Of a stretch of DNA of 64,000 nt, positions 1 through 8,576 are shown in pieces (the stretch's first letter is position 1; each line of letters opens with the position of its first letter). A program made the position numbers and the translations under genes. The DNA is taken from contig JAJCZA010000002.1 in assembly GCA_029262635.1 (NCBI GenBank), positions 62,001 to 126,000 on the forward strand. The letters run 5' to 3'. The notes under the pieces were generated by a model. That model saw only the letters and a program-made list of their open reading frames with translations. It ran no database searches and had not been told where the DNA came from. Source of the stretch: Vampirovibrionales bacterium. Lineage in GTDB: Bacteria; Cyanobacteriota; Vampirovibrionia; Vampirovibrionales; Vampirovibrionaceae.

Positions 1-220
1 ACGTGCTGATTTTTAGCAACTTTGTAACATAGGATTGATGAGGGATATGCGATTTCTGTATTTTAAAACTTATGACATTTCCCCCTGACGTGGGGTAATT
101 ACCCATCTTTATAAAGCGATAAACTTTTGATTTCAACACAATGAAATTGCACTTAGGGTGCGCTTCCGGGAAAGATCTGGCGAGCTTTTTGAAGGGGAAA
201 GAAGATCATAGAAGAAAGAG
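1..220. other. Non-coding left edge
   Basis: I see no convincing coding region here. The stretch is AT-rich with a few poly-T and C runs. It lies beyond the terminator of the minus-strand tRNA-Pro and probably holds the intergenic space of a gene outside the window. Confidence 0.4.
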
Positions 221-252
221 CAAGCCCCCAACCGGTGAGGGGTGGGGGCTTG
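221..252 (-). terminator. Intrinsic terminator of tRNA-Pro
   Basis: A perfect 10-bp inverted repeat (CAAGCCCCCA at 221-230, TGGGGGCTTG at 243-252) has a 12-nt loop. On the minus strand it is followed by a T/C-rich run. The right arm overlaps the CCA end of the tRNA-Pro gene, so transcription probably ends immediately after the tRNA. Confidence 0.8.
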
Positions 253-327
253 GTCGGACCGACAGGATTTGAACCTGCGACCCCTACAACCCCAATGTAG
301 TGCGCTACCAAGCTGCGCTACGGCCCG
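251..327 (-). tRNA. tRNA-Pro(GGG)
   Basis: Read on the minus strand, the sequence folds into a full cloverleaf. It has a 7-bp acceptor stem with one G-T pair, a D arm, an anticodon stem CTACA/TGTAG with loop TTGGGGT, and a T arm containing GTTCAAATC. The anticodon is GGG. The 3' CCA is encoded (positions 251-253). Confidence 0.95.
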
Positions 328-438
328 ACTGAATTTAAATAAGGGGGGAGAGGGAGCCTATTATTAATAATGCAATTGAGGCAGAATTTCAAGGGTAAAA
401 TAGTTGGCATCCACGATCGTCAACGGTAGAATGAGTAA

Positions 439-903
439 ATGATAGAGATTATCAAATCGTTTATTGCGCCGGGACTACTGGAAAGCAAGCAGTCTGGTGA
501 AGTCTCCGGCAGGTATTACACACGCCACGGTGCTTGTAACACGTGTGGACGGTGCTGTACCAATATTTATTTGATTCATGACGAAAAAACCATCGAGAGT
601 CGTGAGGAGTTTGAGGCCTTACAAGTGGATAACCCGGAATACGCGTTTTTCTCGCCCGTGGATGACACAGAACATGGGGTTCGCTTTCGGTGTGGGCATT
701 TGAGTGCTGAAAACCGTTGTAATATTTATCAGGATCGTCCGACATTCTGTAAGAAATACCCGTCGGAAAAAGGGATTTTACTGGGGGGAGAGCTGGCCAA
801 GGAATGTGGGTATTGGTTTGAGCCTCGCCATTCGTTTGATGACGTGCTGAAGCGTTCTGCCCAAGGGAAGCAATGGCAAAATGCTGGGACGCTTTTGCCA
901 TGA
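439..903 (+). CDS. YkgJ-family CxxCxxCC cluster protein
   Basis: This 154-aa protein carries the motif CNTCGRCC at residues 33-40, followed later by C-x-H-x(5)-C-x-I-Y and F-C-x-x-Y-P. That is the spacing of the YkgJ/UPF0153 family, which is thought to bind zinc or an iron-sulfur cluster; the biochemical role is unknown. The ORF ends with TGA inside the ATGA that starts the next gene, so the two are probably translationally coupled. The family call is good, but no specific function can be given. Confidence 0.85.
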   Translation: MIEIIKSFIAPGLLESKQSGEVSGRYYTRHGACNTCGRCCTNIYLIHDEKTIESREEFEALQVDNPEYAFFSPVDDTEHGVRFRCGHLSAENRCNIYQDRPTFCKKYPSEKGILLGGELAKECGYWFEPRHSFDDVLKRSAQGKQWQNAGTLLP

Positions 904-1958
904 GTTCAGAGGCTTTACGGCCTGATGAAGGGATTCCGGCGATTATCTACTCGGCGGTCAGCCCGGCAACACTGTTAAGTCGAGCCTGGAACCTGCTTCG
1001 CTATCATTTAAAGCCCAGTATTTTGCTGATGATGATACCCGCCTTTCTCGGTGTTTTAAGTTCGTTGCTGATGTTGTTGCCATCGGCTTTAAAAGGGATG
1101 GCCGGAGTAAACTCGTTTTCCCTGTTTATCGTTGCCTTTGTCCTTGGCGTGTTGTTGCTGTACTTTACCATTCTGGTCCGCTTTTTTTGCTTGGCGGGTC
1201 TTGCGCGGATGTATTACCATACCTTGGTAGAGGGGACCGTAATCTCACTTCGAGAGTCGTTTAAACGGGCGGTTAAAAGCCGAAGTGCTTTTTTAGCCAT
1301 GTTGTTGTTGTTTTCGGGTACCCTGCTTTTGGGAACCGGGTTTGTGGTGCTGGATGTGGTCGCTTTCTTTGTGGGTATGATTGGGGTTTACGTTTTAGGG
1401 GCCTTTTTGATGGTGGCTCTTGTTGTGCCCAATGCCATTTTCCAGATTGCCTTACTCATTGTGGCTTTGGGGGTGTTTATTATGGGCAGTGCTTTTATTG
1501 CCTTGGTTCTAATAGCCATGATGAGCTTTCAGGGGGCCGTTTGCCTATTTCCGGCGGTTAGTGTCGCTAATACAAATCAAACAGGCTTTCTGGCAACGTT
1601 GGAAGAAGGATTGGCATCCTATCGGCTACTGACTAAAAACTGGGTCAGGGTTGTTTTGTTTGGGATACTCCTGTATGTGCTCTATATGGTACTGTCGCTG
1701 GCCTTGATGCTTCCCCTTCAGGTTTGGTTCCTGTTAGAGATTATTTTTAACCCGGGCACAGACCCGGCGGCTTTGATGCCCATTCACAAAAGCCTGATTA
1801 TGAGTGTTTATCAGGCGTTGGTTTTTTCGGTGATCTGGCCTTTTATATTTGCGGGCGCCACCTTGCTTTGGTACGACTGCCGGGTTCGTTCCGAGGGCTT
1901 GGATATTCGGCTCCTGTTGCATCGGATGAGCGAGCGGTTGCGTGTAAAAAGTAAATAG
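900..1958 (+). CDS. Polytopic membrane protein, unknown function
   Basis: The reading frame is open from 873, but ATG at 900 overlaps the upstream TGA by 4 nt, so I prefer this start (352 aa). After a short polar N-terminus the protein has about six to seven long hydrophobic segments, Gly/Ala/Leu/Val-rich, consistent with an inner-membrane protein. The middle section resembles the general pattern of DUF975-like or glycerophosphodiesterase-type membrane domains, but I see no diagnostic motif. It is likely co-transcribed with the YkgJ-like gene. Confidence 0.75.
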   Translation: MSSEALRPDEGIPAIIYSAVSPATLLSRAWNLLRYHLKPSILLMMIPAFLGVLSSLLMLLPSALKGMAGVNSFSLFIVAFVLGVLLLYFTILVRFFCLAGLARMYYHTLVEGTVISLRESFKRAVKSRSAFLAMLLLFSGTLLLGTGFVVLDVVAFFVGMIGVYVLGAFLMVALVVPNAIFQIALLIVALGVFIMGSAFIALVLIAMMSFQGAVCLFPAVSVANTNQTGFLATLEEGLASYRLLTKNWVRVVLFGILLYVLYMVLSLALMLPLQVWFLLEIIFNPGTDPAALMPIHKSLIMSVYQALVFSVIWPFIFAGATLLWYDCRVRSEGLDIRLLLHRMSERLRVKSK

Positions 1959-2048
1959 AGGAAATCGGAAGTGGGTGGATGTTAGAATAAAGAGAGCAGG
2001 TTGGCATGAATAGGGCTGACAAGCTGATGCGTTTTAAAAAGAGGTCCC

Positions 2049-2714
2049 ATGGTTAAAAGAATAATAATGACAGGCTTGATGATGACTCTCTTTGTCATGG
2101 TCGGGAGTGGCTTAATGGGACAGGCTGCAGATTTTTTAAGAACCGTGGAAAAAAAAGAACTCACCCCGGCGGAATTAGCGCGTCTGAAAAAAGGAGAAGT
2201 CCTGGTTTTAGAAGAGGCAAAAGGCCAACGGATGCGCTATGTGATGGCCAAGGTCTGGATTGATCGTTCGCCAGATAGGGTGTGGAAAACACTGAGTAAT
2301 CAGGAGGCTCTGTTTAAGGGAGATTCTCGAATGAAGCGGGTCAAGGTGGTTAAAACTATTCCGCCCAGAACGCAACATATTGCTTATACGCTATCCGTAT
2401 CCAGGTTGTTTCCGGCATTTGATTATACAACCCGGGTTGATTTTTTAAAGCCAAGCTGGCTGATTCAATTTGTTCGTATGAGTGGGAGTTTCAAGTCATT
2501 TAAAGGGTTTGCCAAACTAAAACCCATTGAAGGTGGCCAGCAAACGGTCATGGTGTATGCGCTTCAGTTGGATAGTGGGCCGCTTCTTCCTCAGTTTTTG
2601 GTTCGAACGGTTTTAAAAAGCAGTTTGCCTGATTTAATGCGGGAGGTTCGTCATCAGGTCCACTCACAAAACCCGTGTATTCAAGCCATTCCTGAGCCGT
2701 GCCCGGCCAAATAA
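2049..2714 (+). CDS. Exported START/SRPBCC-like protein
   Basis: This 221-aa protein begins with a basic-hydrophobic signal peptide (about residues 1-26, possible cleavage after GQA). The remainder contains a conserved-looking stretch with W-I-D-R-S-P-x-x-V-W near residue 75, typical of START-like SRPBCC domains that bind hydrophobic ligands. A later beta-rich segment with F-D-Y-T and F-K-G-F fits the same fold. The ligand is unknown. It stands alone on the plus strand after a 90-nt gap. Confidence 0.7.
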   Translation: MVKRIIMTGLMMTLFVMVGSGLMGQAADFLRTVEKKELTPAELARLKKGEVLVLEEAKGQRMRYVMAKVWIDRSPDRVWKTLSNQEALFKGDSRMKRVKVVKTIPPRTQHIAYTLSVSRLFPAFDYTTRVDFLKPSWLIQFVRMSGSFKSFKGFAKLKPIEGGQQTVMVYALQLDSGPLLPQFLVRTVLKSSLPDLMREVRHQVHSQNPCIQAIPEPCPAK

Positions 2715-2863
2715 TCCATTTAGACCTTCGAATTTAAAAATAAGCATTGCGAACCGAAAGTGATTTGTTACAAAAAATAAAGACCGATGGAGAAAAAAGT
2801 CAATTTTTAATCTTTAGTCATTTATATTGAGCAGACCTTAAGCAAAACAAACTGAGATTTTGT

Positions 2864-3131
2864 ATGCAACCCACCCGCTCCATTTCACCAGATCAAAGGG
2901 AGTGTAAAAACCCTACCGGGCTTACCCCAAGCCTCTCAGGATACCGTTTGTTTCTTTGGCGCTTTAACCCAGTGGGAAATCCTTAAATCCATGAAAGAAT
3001 TAAGCGAATCGCCAAAAAACGTCCTCACACGAGTAAGAGCAGAATCGTTATTAAAAGGAACCCCTCATCATGAACTCAATACCAGCCAGTGCCCCTCGAT
3101 TTTCAGGTGTTATTATTCAAGCCAGCAATAA
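2864..3131 (+). pseudogene. Possible frameshifted remnant of a small F-x-G protein
   Basis: Two overlapping frames look coding. Frame one starts at ATG 2864 (MQPTRSISPDQ) and resembles the N-termini of other small proteins in the window. The next frame continues with KGSVKTLPGLPQ and then DTVCFFGAL, which matches the D-T-[VI]-x-F-x-G pattern seen at 8314-8472 and 36688-37539, and stops at 3129-3131. One indel near 2895-2905 would join them. No Shine-Dalgarno is visible before 2864, and the 3' end overlaps the start of the next CDS in a third frame. It could be a decayed gene, a sequencing error or chance. Confidence 0.3.
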
Positions 3132-3489
3132 TTTATCAGAATGTTCAGAGGATTCAAAAACCCTGAAATTTAATCGAGTGCCTGACCATTGTGTCCAAGG
3201 GGTTCAGTACAAAGACCAGACAGTATCCAGCCTAAAAGCCGATGAATTAACAAACGAAAACATAGATTTCCATCGTTTTGACAACAAACGGCCGGGACTC
3301 ATAGATGACCTTAAGCTAATTATTAAGGACTCCTCCATGAGCCCTGTTGAAAAAGCTTATGCAATAGTCATTATTAATAAGTGCCCTCAGCCTCAATCCA
3401 GTATGTTTAAAAGCTCTGATGGTATTCAGGAAAACAATTCGCCCCGGGAGAAAACCTTTTTTGTTAAACAGTTCTCATTTAAAGCTTGA
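3070..3489 (+). CDS. Hypothetical protein with N-terminal RFSG motif
   Basis: This 139-aa protein is preceded by an AAAAGGA Shine-Dalgarno 9 nt before ATG. Residues 8-13 read APRFSG, one of many instances in this window of a short (P/D)-x-F-x-G peptide near a terminus. The rest is hydrophilic and Lys/Ser/Asp-rich with no recognisable domain, signal peptide or membrane segment. Function is unknown. Confidence 0.6.
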   Translation: MNSIPASAPRFSGVIIQASNNLSECSEDSKTLKFNRVPDHCVQGVQYKDQTVSSLKADELTNENIDFHRFDNKRPGLIDDLKLIIKDSSMSPVEKAYAIVIINKCPQPQSSMFKSSDGIQENNSPREKTFFVKQFSFKA

Positions 3490-3541
3490 GGTTTTCTTAG
3501 TCTACTGTCCTTCTCGTTTGTAGGGGAAATGACAGCAAGGA

Positions 3542-4906
3542 CTAAAAGTTAGTTGCACTTAATGACACCTCATCCACCAGCGGTGGCGGAGTAACGGGTG
3601 TATCGGACAAGAGAATGGCTTCTTTTAGTTGTTCAAAGGCTTCTTCATCATGCTTTTTACCGACGAACAACTCAACTAAAGCTTCGCCCGCTTCGACGAA
3701 ATCGCCGATTTTTTTGCGTAAAATAACACCGACTCCCAAATCAATCGGAGTTTCCTTGGTGGTTCGACCCGCCCCTAGTAATTTAGCGGCTTGGGCGATT
3801 TTTAATGAATCCAGAGTTTTAACATAGCCGGATTTGGAAGCGGGGAAAATTCGAATTCGCTCCGGCTGAGGCATTAGGCTTGTATCCTCTAATGCTTCCA
3901 GATCACCGCCCTGGGCAGAGACCAGCTCTTGAAATTTTTTATAGGCAGTGCCGTCATCCAGGTGAGTGGCCAGTTGGGCTTCAGCCTTTTCCAGATTAGG
4001 AGAGATCCCGGCACTTACCAGTAAAACACTGCCCAGCTTTAGGCAAAGTTCCCGCAAATCCCCTGGGCCTTCCCCTTTTAAGGTTTCTAGCGCCTCAATA
4101 ACTTCTAATGTATGGCCAATAGAGTAACCCAATGGCTGATCCATGGATGAAATAACCGTGGAAATACTTCGCCCTAACTGCTGGCCCACTTTTCGGCAAG
4201 TTTTAGCCAGGGCTTGTGCGTCTTCTCTGGTTTTCATAAAGGCGCCTCGCCCCACTTTGATATCCAGTACAATGGCTTGTGCCCCTGTCGCGATTTTTTT
4301 TGACACCACCGATGCCGCAATCAAAGGGATACTGTCCACTGTTGCTGTTACATCCCGTAATGCATACATTTTCCCGTCGGCGGGCGCCAGATCCGTTGTT
4401 TGACTGGAAATCGCCGCCCCAATGGACTTCATCTGAGCCAGGATCTCCTCGTTGGAGAGTGCGACATGAAAATTGGGAATGGCTTCCAGTTTGTCGATGG
4501 TTCCGCCGGTAAAACCCAGTCCCCGCCCGGAAAGCTTAACCACATGAACACCACTCACCGCCAACAGTGGAACCAAAACTAGCGTGGCTTTATCGCCCAC
4601 GCCGCCTGTACTGTGCTTATCTACGATAACACCCTCAATTGAGGATAAATCCAGAACCTCGCCAGAATCAACAAAGGCTCGGGTCAGCCATGTGGTTTCT
4701 TCCAGATTTAACCCCTGAATACAAGTGGCCATAAGCCAGGCCGAAACTTGATAGTCAGCCGTTTCTCCTGACACCATGGTTTCTACGAGAAAACGAATCT
4801 CTTTTTCGGTGTGTGTTCCTCCCCGGCGTTTTTTGTCTATAATCGAAATGATGTTGTGCTTGATGGGTTTCAAAAGCGCGGTCTCCAAACGGGATTTCTG
4901 AGACAC
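3542..4906 (-). CDS. pdp: Pyrimidine-nucleoside (thymidine) phosphorylase
   Basis: The 454-aa protein has the family signature KHSTGGVGDK at about residue 97, then SGRGLGFTGGT and K(x)GRGAFM, covering the phosphate- and nucleoside-binding sites. It splits thymidine, deoxyuridine or uridine with phosphate into base plus (deoxy)ribose-1-phosphate. Length fits the DeoA/Pdp family (about 430-450 aa). It is divergent from the purine-nucleoside phosphorylase gene at 5019, and the pair probably shares the 112-nt intergenic promoter region. I cannot separate DeoA (thymidine-specific) from Pdp (broader specificity) by eye. Confidence 0.93.
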   Translation of the reverse strand: MSQKSRLETALLKPIKHNIISIIDKKRRGGTHTEKEIRFLVETMVSGETADYQVSAWLMATCIQGLNLEETTWLTRAFVDSGEVLDLSSIEGVIVDKHSTGGVGDKATLVLVPLLAVSGVHVVKLSGRGLGFTGGTIDKLEAIPNFHVALSNEEILAQMKSIGAAISSQTTDLAPADGKMYALRDVTATVDSIPLIAASVVSKKIATGAQAIVLDIKVGRGAFMKTREDAQALAKTCRKVGQQLGRSISTVISSMDQPLGYSIGHTLEVIEALETLKGEGPGDLRELCLKLGSVLLVSAGISPNLEKAEAQLATHLDDGTAYKKFQELVSAQGGDLEALEDTSLMPQPERIRIFPASKSGYVKTLDSLKIAQAAKLLGAGRTTKETPIDLGVGVILRKKIGDFVEAGEALVELFVGKKHDEEAFEQLKEAILLSDTPVTPPPLVDEVSLSATNF

Positions 4907-5018
4907 CCGAATGCTTTTACTCAGGCGCTTTGCTGATTATACCAAGTTCTGACTCCAAACTAAAAATAAAATAGCGAATCTTCGTTATTCGTCCCTATTT
5001 GATTCAGGAGAACCTCGT

Positions 5019-5876
5019 ATGGCTTCCCCCCTTATTCATCAACTTGATGAAAGTGTCCACCACGTTCAGGCCCATTTCAATGGTCCGCTTTCCGTCGGTC
5101 TGATTCTGGGATCCGGTCTGGGGCTTTTAGCAGACGATCTGCCGAAAGCAGTTTCTATTCCTTATGCTGAAATTCCCCATTTTGCAAAAAGTCAGGTGGA
5201 AGGTCATGCGGGCCAACTGGTTCTTTCCGAAATACGGCCCGGATTCTCTCTGGCTTGCATGCAGGGTCGGTTTCATTACTATGAAGGCCACCCAATGGCC
5301 GATGTGACCTACCCCATTCGGGTTATGAAACGTTTGGGCATTCATACTTTGATCGTTACGAATGCGGCAGGAGGATTAAATCCGTCGTTTGAGTCGGGTA
5401 ATTTAATGCTCATTACGGATCACCTGAACTTAATGGGCGAAAACCCGCTTCGAGGAAAAAATACTGATGAGTTAGGACCGCGCTTTCCAGATATGTCCGA
5501 AGCGTACAGCCTTACCCTTCAGGCCATGGCAAAAGACTCGGCTCAACACTTAAATATTCCGCTTGCGACGGGCGTGTATGCGGCTGTTAGCGGCCCAAGT
5601 TATGAAACCCCAGCCGAAGTTCGGATGCTTCAAACGCTAGGTGCCGATGCGGTTGGCATGTCGACGGTGCCGGAGGTGACGGTTGCTAACCACATGGGAA
5701 TGAATGTGCTGGGGATCTCCTGTATCACCAACTTAGCTGCAGGAATCTCACCGCATAAACTCTCTCATCAAGAGGTTATGGAAACGGGTCAGCGGGTTCG
5801 AGGCGATTTTGTTCGCTTGGTCCAGACTATTTTAGGGAAAATTCATGCACAAACGACTGAAATGACTGCATCATGA
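5019..5876 (+). CDS. punA: Purine-nucleoside phosphorylase
   Basis: This 285-aa protein is of the trimeric PNP/MTAP type. It has the N-terminal GSGLG phosphate loop, GRFHYYEGH near residue 87, TNAAGGLN, and SGPSYETPAE with GADAVGMST, all family hallmarks. It converts (deoxy)inosine or (deoxy)guanosine plus phosphate into base and (deoxy)ribose-1-phosphate. ATG follows TCAGGAG, a good Shine-Dalgarno. Its stop overlaps the helicase start in ATGA. With the divergent pyrimidine phosphorylase and the nearby NupC-type transporter it forms a salvage unit. Confidence 0.94.
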   Translation: MASPLIHQLDESVHHVQAHFNGPLSVGLILGSGLGLLADDLPKAVSIPYAEIPHFAKSQVEGHAGQLVLSEIRPGFSLACMQGRFHYYEGHPMADVTYPIRVMKRLGIHTLIVTNAAGGLNPSFESGNLMLITDHLNLMGENPLRGKNTDELGPRFPDMSEAYSLTLQAMAKDSAQHLNIPLATGVYAAVSGPSYETPAEVRMLQTLGADAVGMSTVPEVTVANHMGMNVLGISCITNLAAGISPHKLSHQEVMETGQRVRGDFVRLVQTILGKIHAQTTEMTAS

Positions 5877-8245
5877 CCCAAGCCTTTATTAAAACCCTGG
5901 CCTACGAACCCGATGCGTTTCAACAAGAAGCCATGGCCACTATCTCGGCTGGTGATAGCGTGGTGGTCTGCGCTCCCACGGGTAGTGGAAAGACCTTGAT
6001 TGCTGAGTACGCCGTGTTTAAAGCACTGGAAGTGGGCAAGAAAGTCTTTTATACAACGCCGCTAAAAGCGCTGAGCAATCAAAAATTTTATGACTTTAAG
6101 GCGCTCTACGGTGACGCAAAAGTAGGGCTTCTCACCGGTGATACGTCTATCAATCGTGACGCTCCCATTATTGTGATGACTACGGAAATCTTCCGGAACA
6201 TGCTCTATGGTCTCAGTGAAGACGCCCGTCTGCTTAGCGACGTGGGCTATGTGGTGCTCGATGAGTGCCATTATATGAACGATGCCCAACGAGGCACCGT
6301 CTGGGAAGAGAGTATTATTTACTGTCCCAGTGAGATTCAGCTCATTGCCCTCAGTGCCACCATTGCGAATGCGGACGAGTTGACCAGTTGGATCAATGAC
6401 GTGCATCCTGTCACTAAGCTGGTTCACAGTGATTTCCGTCCGGTGCCGCTTCGTTTTTTTTATTACAATCGGGAAGAATTACTCCCTCTGTTTGAGGGCG
6501 GAAAAAATAGTGATAAAAAAAGTCCAAAGCTTAACAGTAAGCTCAAATTCGATATCAAGGGCAACCGGCTGACTCGTAAAAAGCGGCAATTTGATCCCAA
6601 TGGGTTGATTCTTGAATTGCATCAAAAAAATATGTTGCCCGCTATCTTTTTTACCTTTAGCCGGAATGGTTGTGATAAGGCGGCTAAAGGGGCACGTCGC
6701 CTTAATCTACTTTCATCAATTGAAAAAGAGCTGATCCGTCGTCGTATCAGCGATTACGTAGCGCGTTACCCGTTTCTGGAAAATAATCCGAATTTGGAAT
6801 TTATCGCCCACGGCTTTGCGAGTCACCATGCTGGCTTGCTCCCTGGCCTTAAAGGGCTGGTGGAATCCCTGTTTCAGGAAGGGCTTATTAAAGCCGTCTT
6901 TGCCACGGAGACGTTAGCCGCTGGAATTAATATGCCTGCCCGCTCTACGGTTATTACCTCTCTTTCCAAGCGAACCGATGACGGTCACCGTTTACTTCAT
7001 GCCAGCGAGTTTCTTCAAATGTCTGGCCGGGCCGGGCGTCGAGGCATGGATGAGATCGGCTATGTCACTGTTGTTAGCTCGCCTTACGAAGGGGCTCGTG
7101 AGGCGGCCCATTTGGCTAGTAGCGAGGCGGATCCGCTTAATAGTCAATTTACGCCATCTTATAGCATGGTGCTGAACATGCTTCAACGTAATTCGGTTGA
7201 GGAAGCCCAGTTTCTAATTCAGAAAAGCTTTGGCCAGTTCACATGGGAACGGCGCCTGTTACCTCTGTTGAAAGAAACAGATGACTATCAACAACGATAC
7301 ACTCGTTACCTGAAAATCCTTGAAGAAAACGGCTTGGATGAAAAACAGTTTCGCTCGCTTTTAAAAACCCGAACCCTGATCCACGAAACCCACCGTTTTT
7401 TGCGGTCTCTAAAAAAGCAGGTTAAACGTTATGGCAAGGATCCCATGATCGCCAAACAACTGAGCCACGAAGAAGCAAAACTGGCGAATTTAAAACAATC
7501 CGTGGATAAGGCGCCGGTCAATATCTACGATTTGCTAAGCGAGCATAAAAATCTGGATCTTAAACTCAAGCGGACCCGAAAACATCTGAAAGCCTTGAAA
7601 GAAAAAAGTGAAGGCCAGCAAGATCTTTACTGGCGGAAATTTTTGAACCTCTATAACCTGCTTAAAGAGGCAAATTATCTGACCGAACAAGATAAACCCA
7701 CCCCCATTGGCGAGTTAACCGCTCATATTCGGGCGGAAAATGAATTTCTGATTGCCGAAATTATCCATAAAAACTTGCTAGATGGCCTATCCCCCACCGG
7801 GCTTGCCGGGGTGGCGGCGGCGTTGATTTATGACAGCAATCGGGAAAATTTGTACACCCGTTTGCCCCATTCGGGCGAAGTCCATATGGTTGTTAGCGAA
7901 ATGGCCGCTGAAGCCCGCCGAATTCATCGGCTTCAGCGTAATCACGATGTAGACGCTCCGCTGACGGTTAACCCCTTGGTGTCAGGTCTTCTTGAATCCT
8001 GGGCACAAGGCTCTCCGTGGGAGCAACTGCTGAGGAGCACCAATTTATCCGAAGGCGATATTGTTCGTATTACCCGCCGGACCGCAGACATGCTTCGTCA
8101 ATGGAGTCGAATCCCAGGCATGCCGGAACAGGTCGCTAAAAACGCCCGTATTGCCCTCAATGCTATCTTGAGGGATCCGGTTAAAGAGCCAGAGCCTCAA
8201 GATGTGCCCAACGAACCTTCACCTGAAGAAGGCCCTTCGAGTTAA
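5873..8245 (+). CDS. Ski2-like DExH RNA helicase with DSHCT domain
   Basis: This 790-aa protein has Walker A APTGSGKT (residues 34-41), the DECH box (VVLDECHYMNDAQRG), SAT (ALSATIAN), a helicase C domain with QMSGRAGRRGMDE, and a C-terminal alpha-helical region of the DSHCT type. A Lys/Arg-rich coiled region sits between about residues 500 and 620. This layout matches the Mtr4/Ski2-like helicases common in cyanobacteria and actinobacteria, thought to act in RNA processing or decay. The start overlaps punA by 4 nt. The acidic/proline-rich tail (EPEPQDVPNEPSPEEG) appears unstructured. Confidence 0.9.
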   Translation: MTQAFIKTLAYEPDAFQQEAMATISAGDSVVVCAPTGSGKTLIAEYAVFKALEVGKKVFYTTPLKALSNQKFYDFKALYGDAKVGLLTGDTSINRDAPIIVMTTEIFRNMLYGLSEDARLLSDVGYVVLDECHYMNDAQRGTVWEESIIYCPSEIQLIALSATIANADELTSWINDVHPVTKLVHSDFRPVPLRFFYYNREELLPLFEGGKNSDKKSPKLNSKLKFDIKGNRLTRKKRQFDPNGLILELHQKNMLPAIFFTFSRNGCDKAAKGARRLNLLSSIEKELIRRRISDYVARYPFLENNPNLEFIAHGFASHHAGLLPGLKGLVESLFQEGLIKAVFATETLAAGINMPARSTVITSLSKRTDDGHRLLHASEFLQMSGRAGRRGMDEIGYVTVVSSPYEGAREAAHLASSEADPLNSQFTPSYSMVLNMLQRNSVEEAQFLIQKSFGQFTWERRLLPLLKETDDYQQRYTRYLKILEENGLDEKQFRSLLKTRTLIHETHRFLRSLKKQVKRYGKDPMIAKQLSHEEAKLANLKQSVDKAPVNIYDLLSEHKNLDLKLKRTRKHLKALKEKSEGQQDLYWRKFLNLYNLLKEANYLTEQDKPTPIGELTAHIRAENEFLIAEIIHKNLLDGLSPTGLAGVAAALIYDSNRENLYTRLPHSGEVHMVVSEMAAEARRIHRLQRNHDVDAPLTVNPLVSGLLESWAQGSPWEQLLRSTNLSEGDIVRITRRTADMLRQWSRIPGMPEQVAKNARIALNAILRDPVKEPEPQDVPNEPSPEEGPSS

Positions 8246-8260
8246 ATATCACAAGGCACA

Positions 8261-8292
8261 AAAAAGGTGCTGGAATAACTCAGCACCTTTTT
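8261..8292 (+). terminator. Bidirectional intrinsic terminator
   Basis: A perfect 12-bp stem AAAAAGGTGCTG / CAGCACCTTTTT has an 8-nt loop and poly-A on the left with poly-T on the right. It lies between the helicase gene (+) and the small minus-strand gene at 8314-8472, so it can end transcription from both sides. Confidence 0.93.
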
Positions 8293-8313
8293 AAATCGTT
8301 CATCGCAAAAGGG

Positions 8314-8472
8314 TTAGTCGCAGCACCCTTTAAATTGAACCGTATCCGCTTCAAGCGGTGTTGGGAAGCCGATTTCAGATGTAAAATGGGGCATCTGGGG
8401 CTCGTTCGTGGTCGGGGCTACTTTTGAATGAATGGGGTATTGTGTTTGTGATGGGTTTAAGTTCAAATCCAT
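8314..8472 (-). CDS. 52-aa peptide ending in QFKGCCD
   Basis: A short minus-strand ORF starts at ATG 8472, with AGAGGA 8 nt upstream, and ends just before the shared terminator. It has no signal peptide or membrane segment. The C-terminus reads ADTVQFKGCCD, matching the D-T-[VI]-x-F-x-G pattern found in the bactofilin-like protein at 36688-37539, but here placed at the end and followed by two cysteines. The good RBS, correctly placed terminator and shared motif make it a likely real gene. Function is unknown. Confidence 0.6.
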   Translation of the reverse strand: MDLNLNPSQTQYPIHSKVAPTTNEPQMPHFTSEIGFPTPLEADTVQFKGCCD

Positions 8473-8576
8473 TGGAATCATCCTCTTTTCTCTTAAAAAC
8501 GAATCGGGCTTCAGTGTAAGTGATCTCGGCTTGGGTGTCCATTAAAAAAATAATAAATAAACTATTTTTTAATTAC

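Noticed and set aside
5127-5345. Antisense frame inside punA
   Set aside because: A shadow of a clearly conserved gene on the other strand, with no independent evidence.
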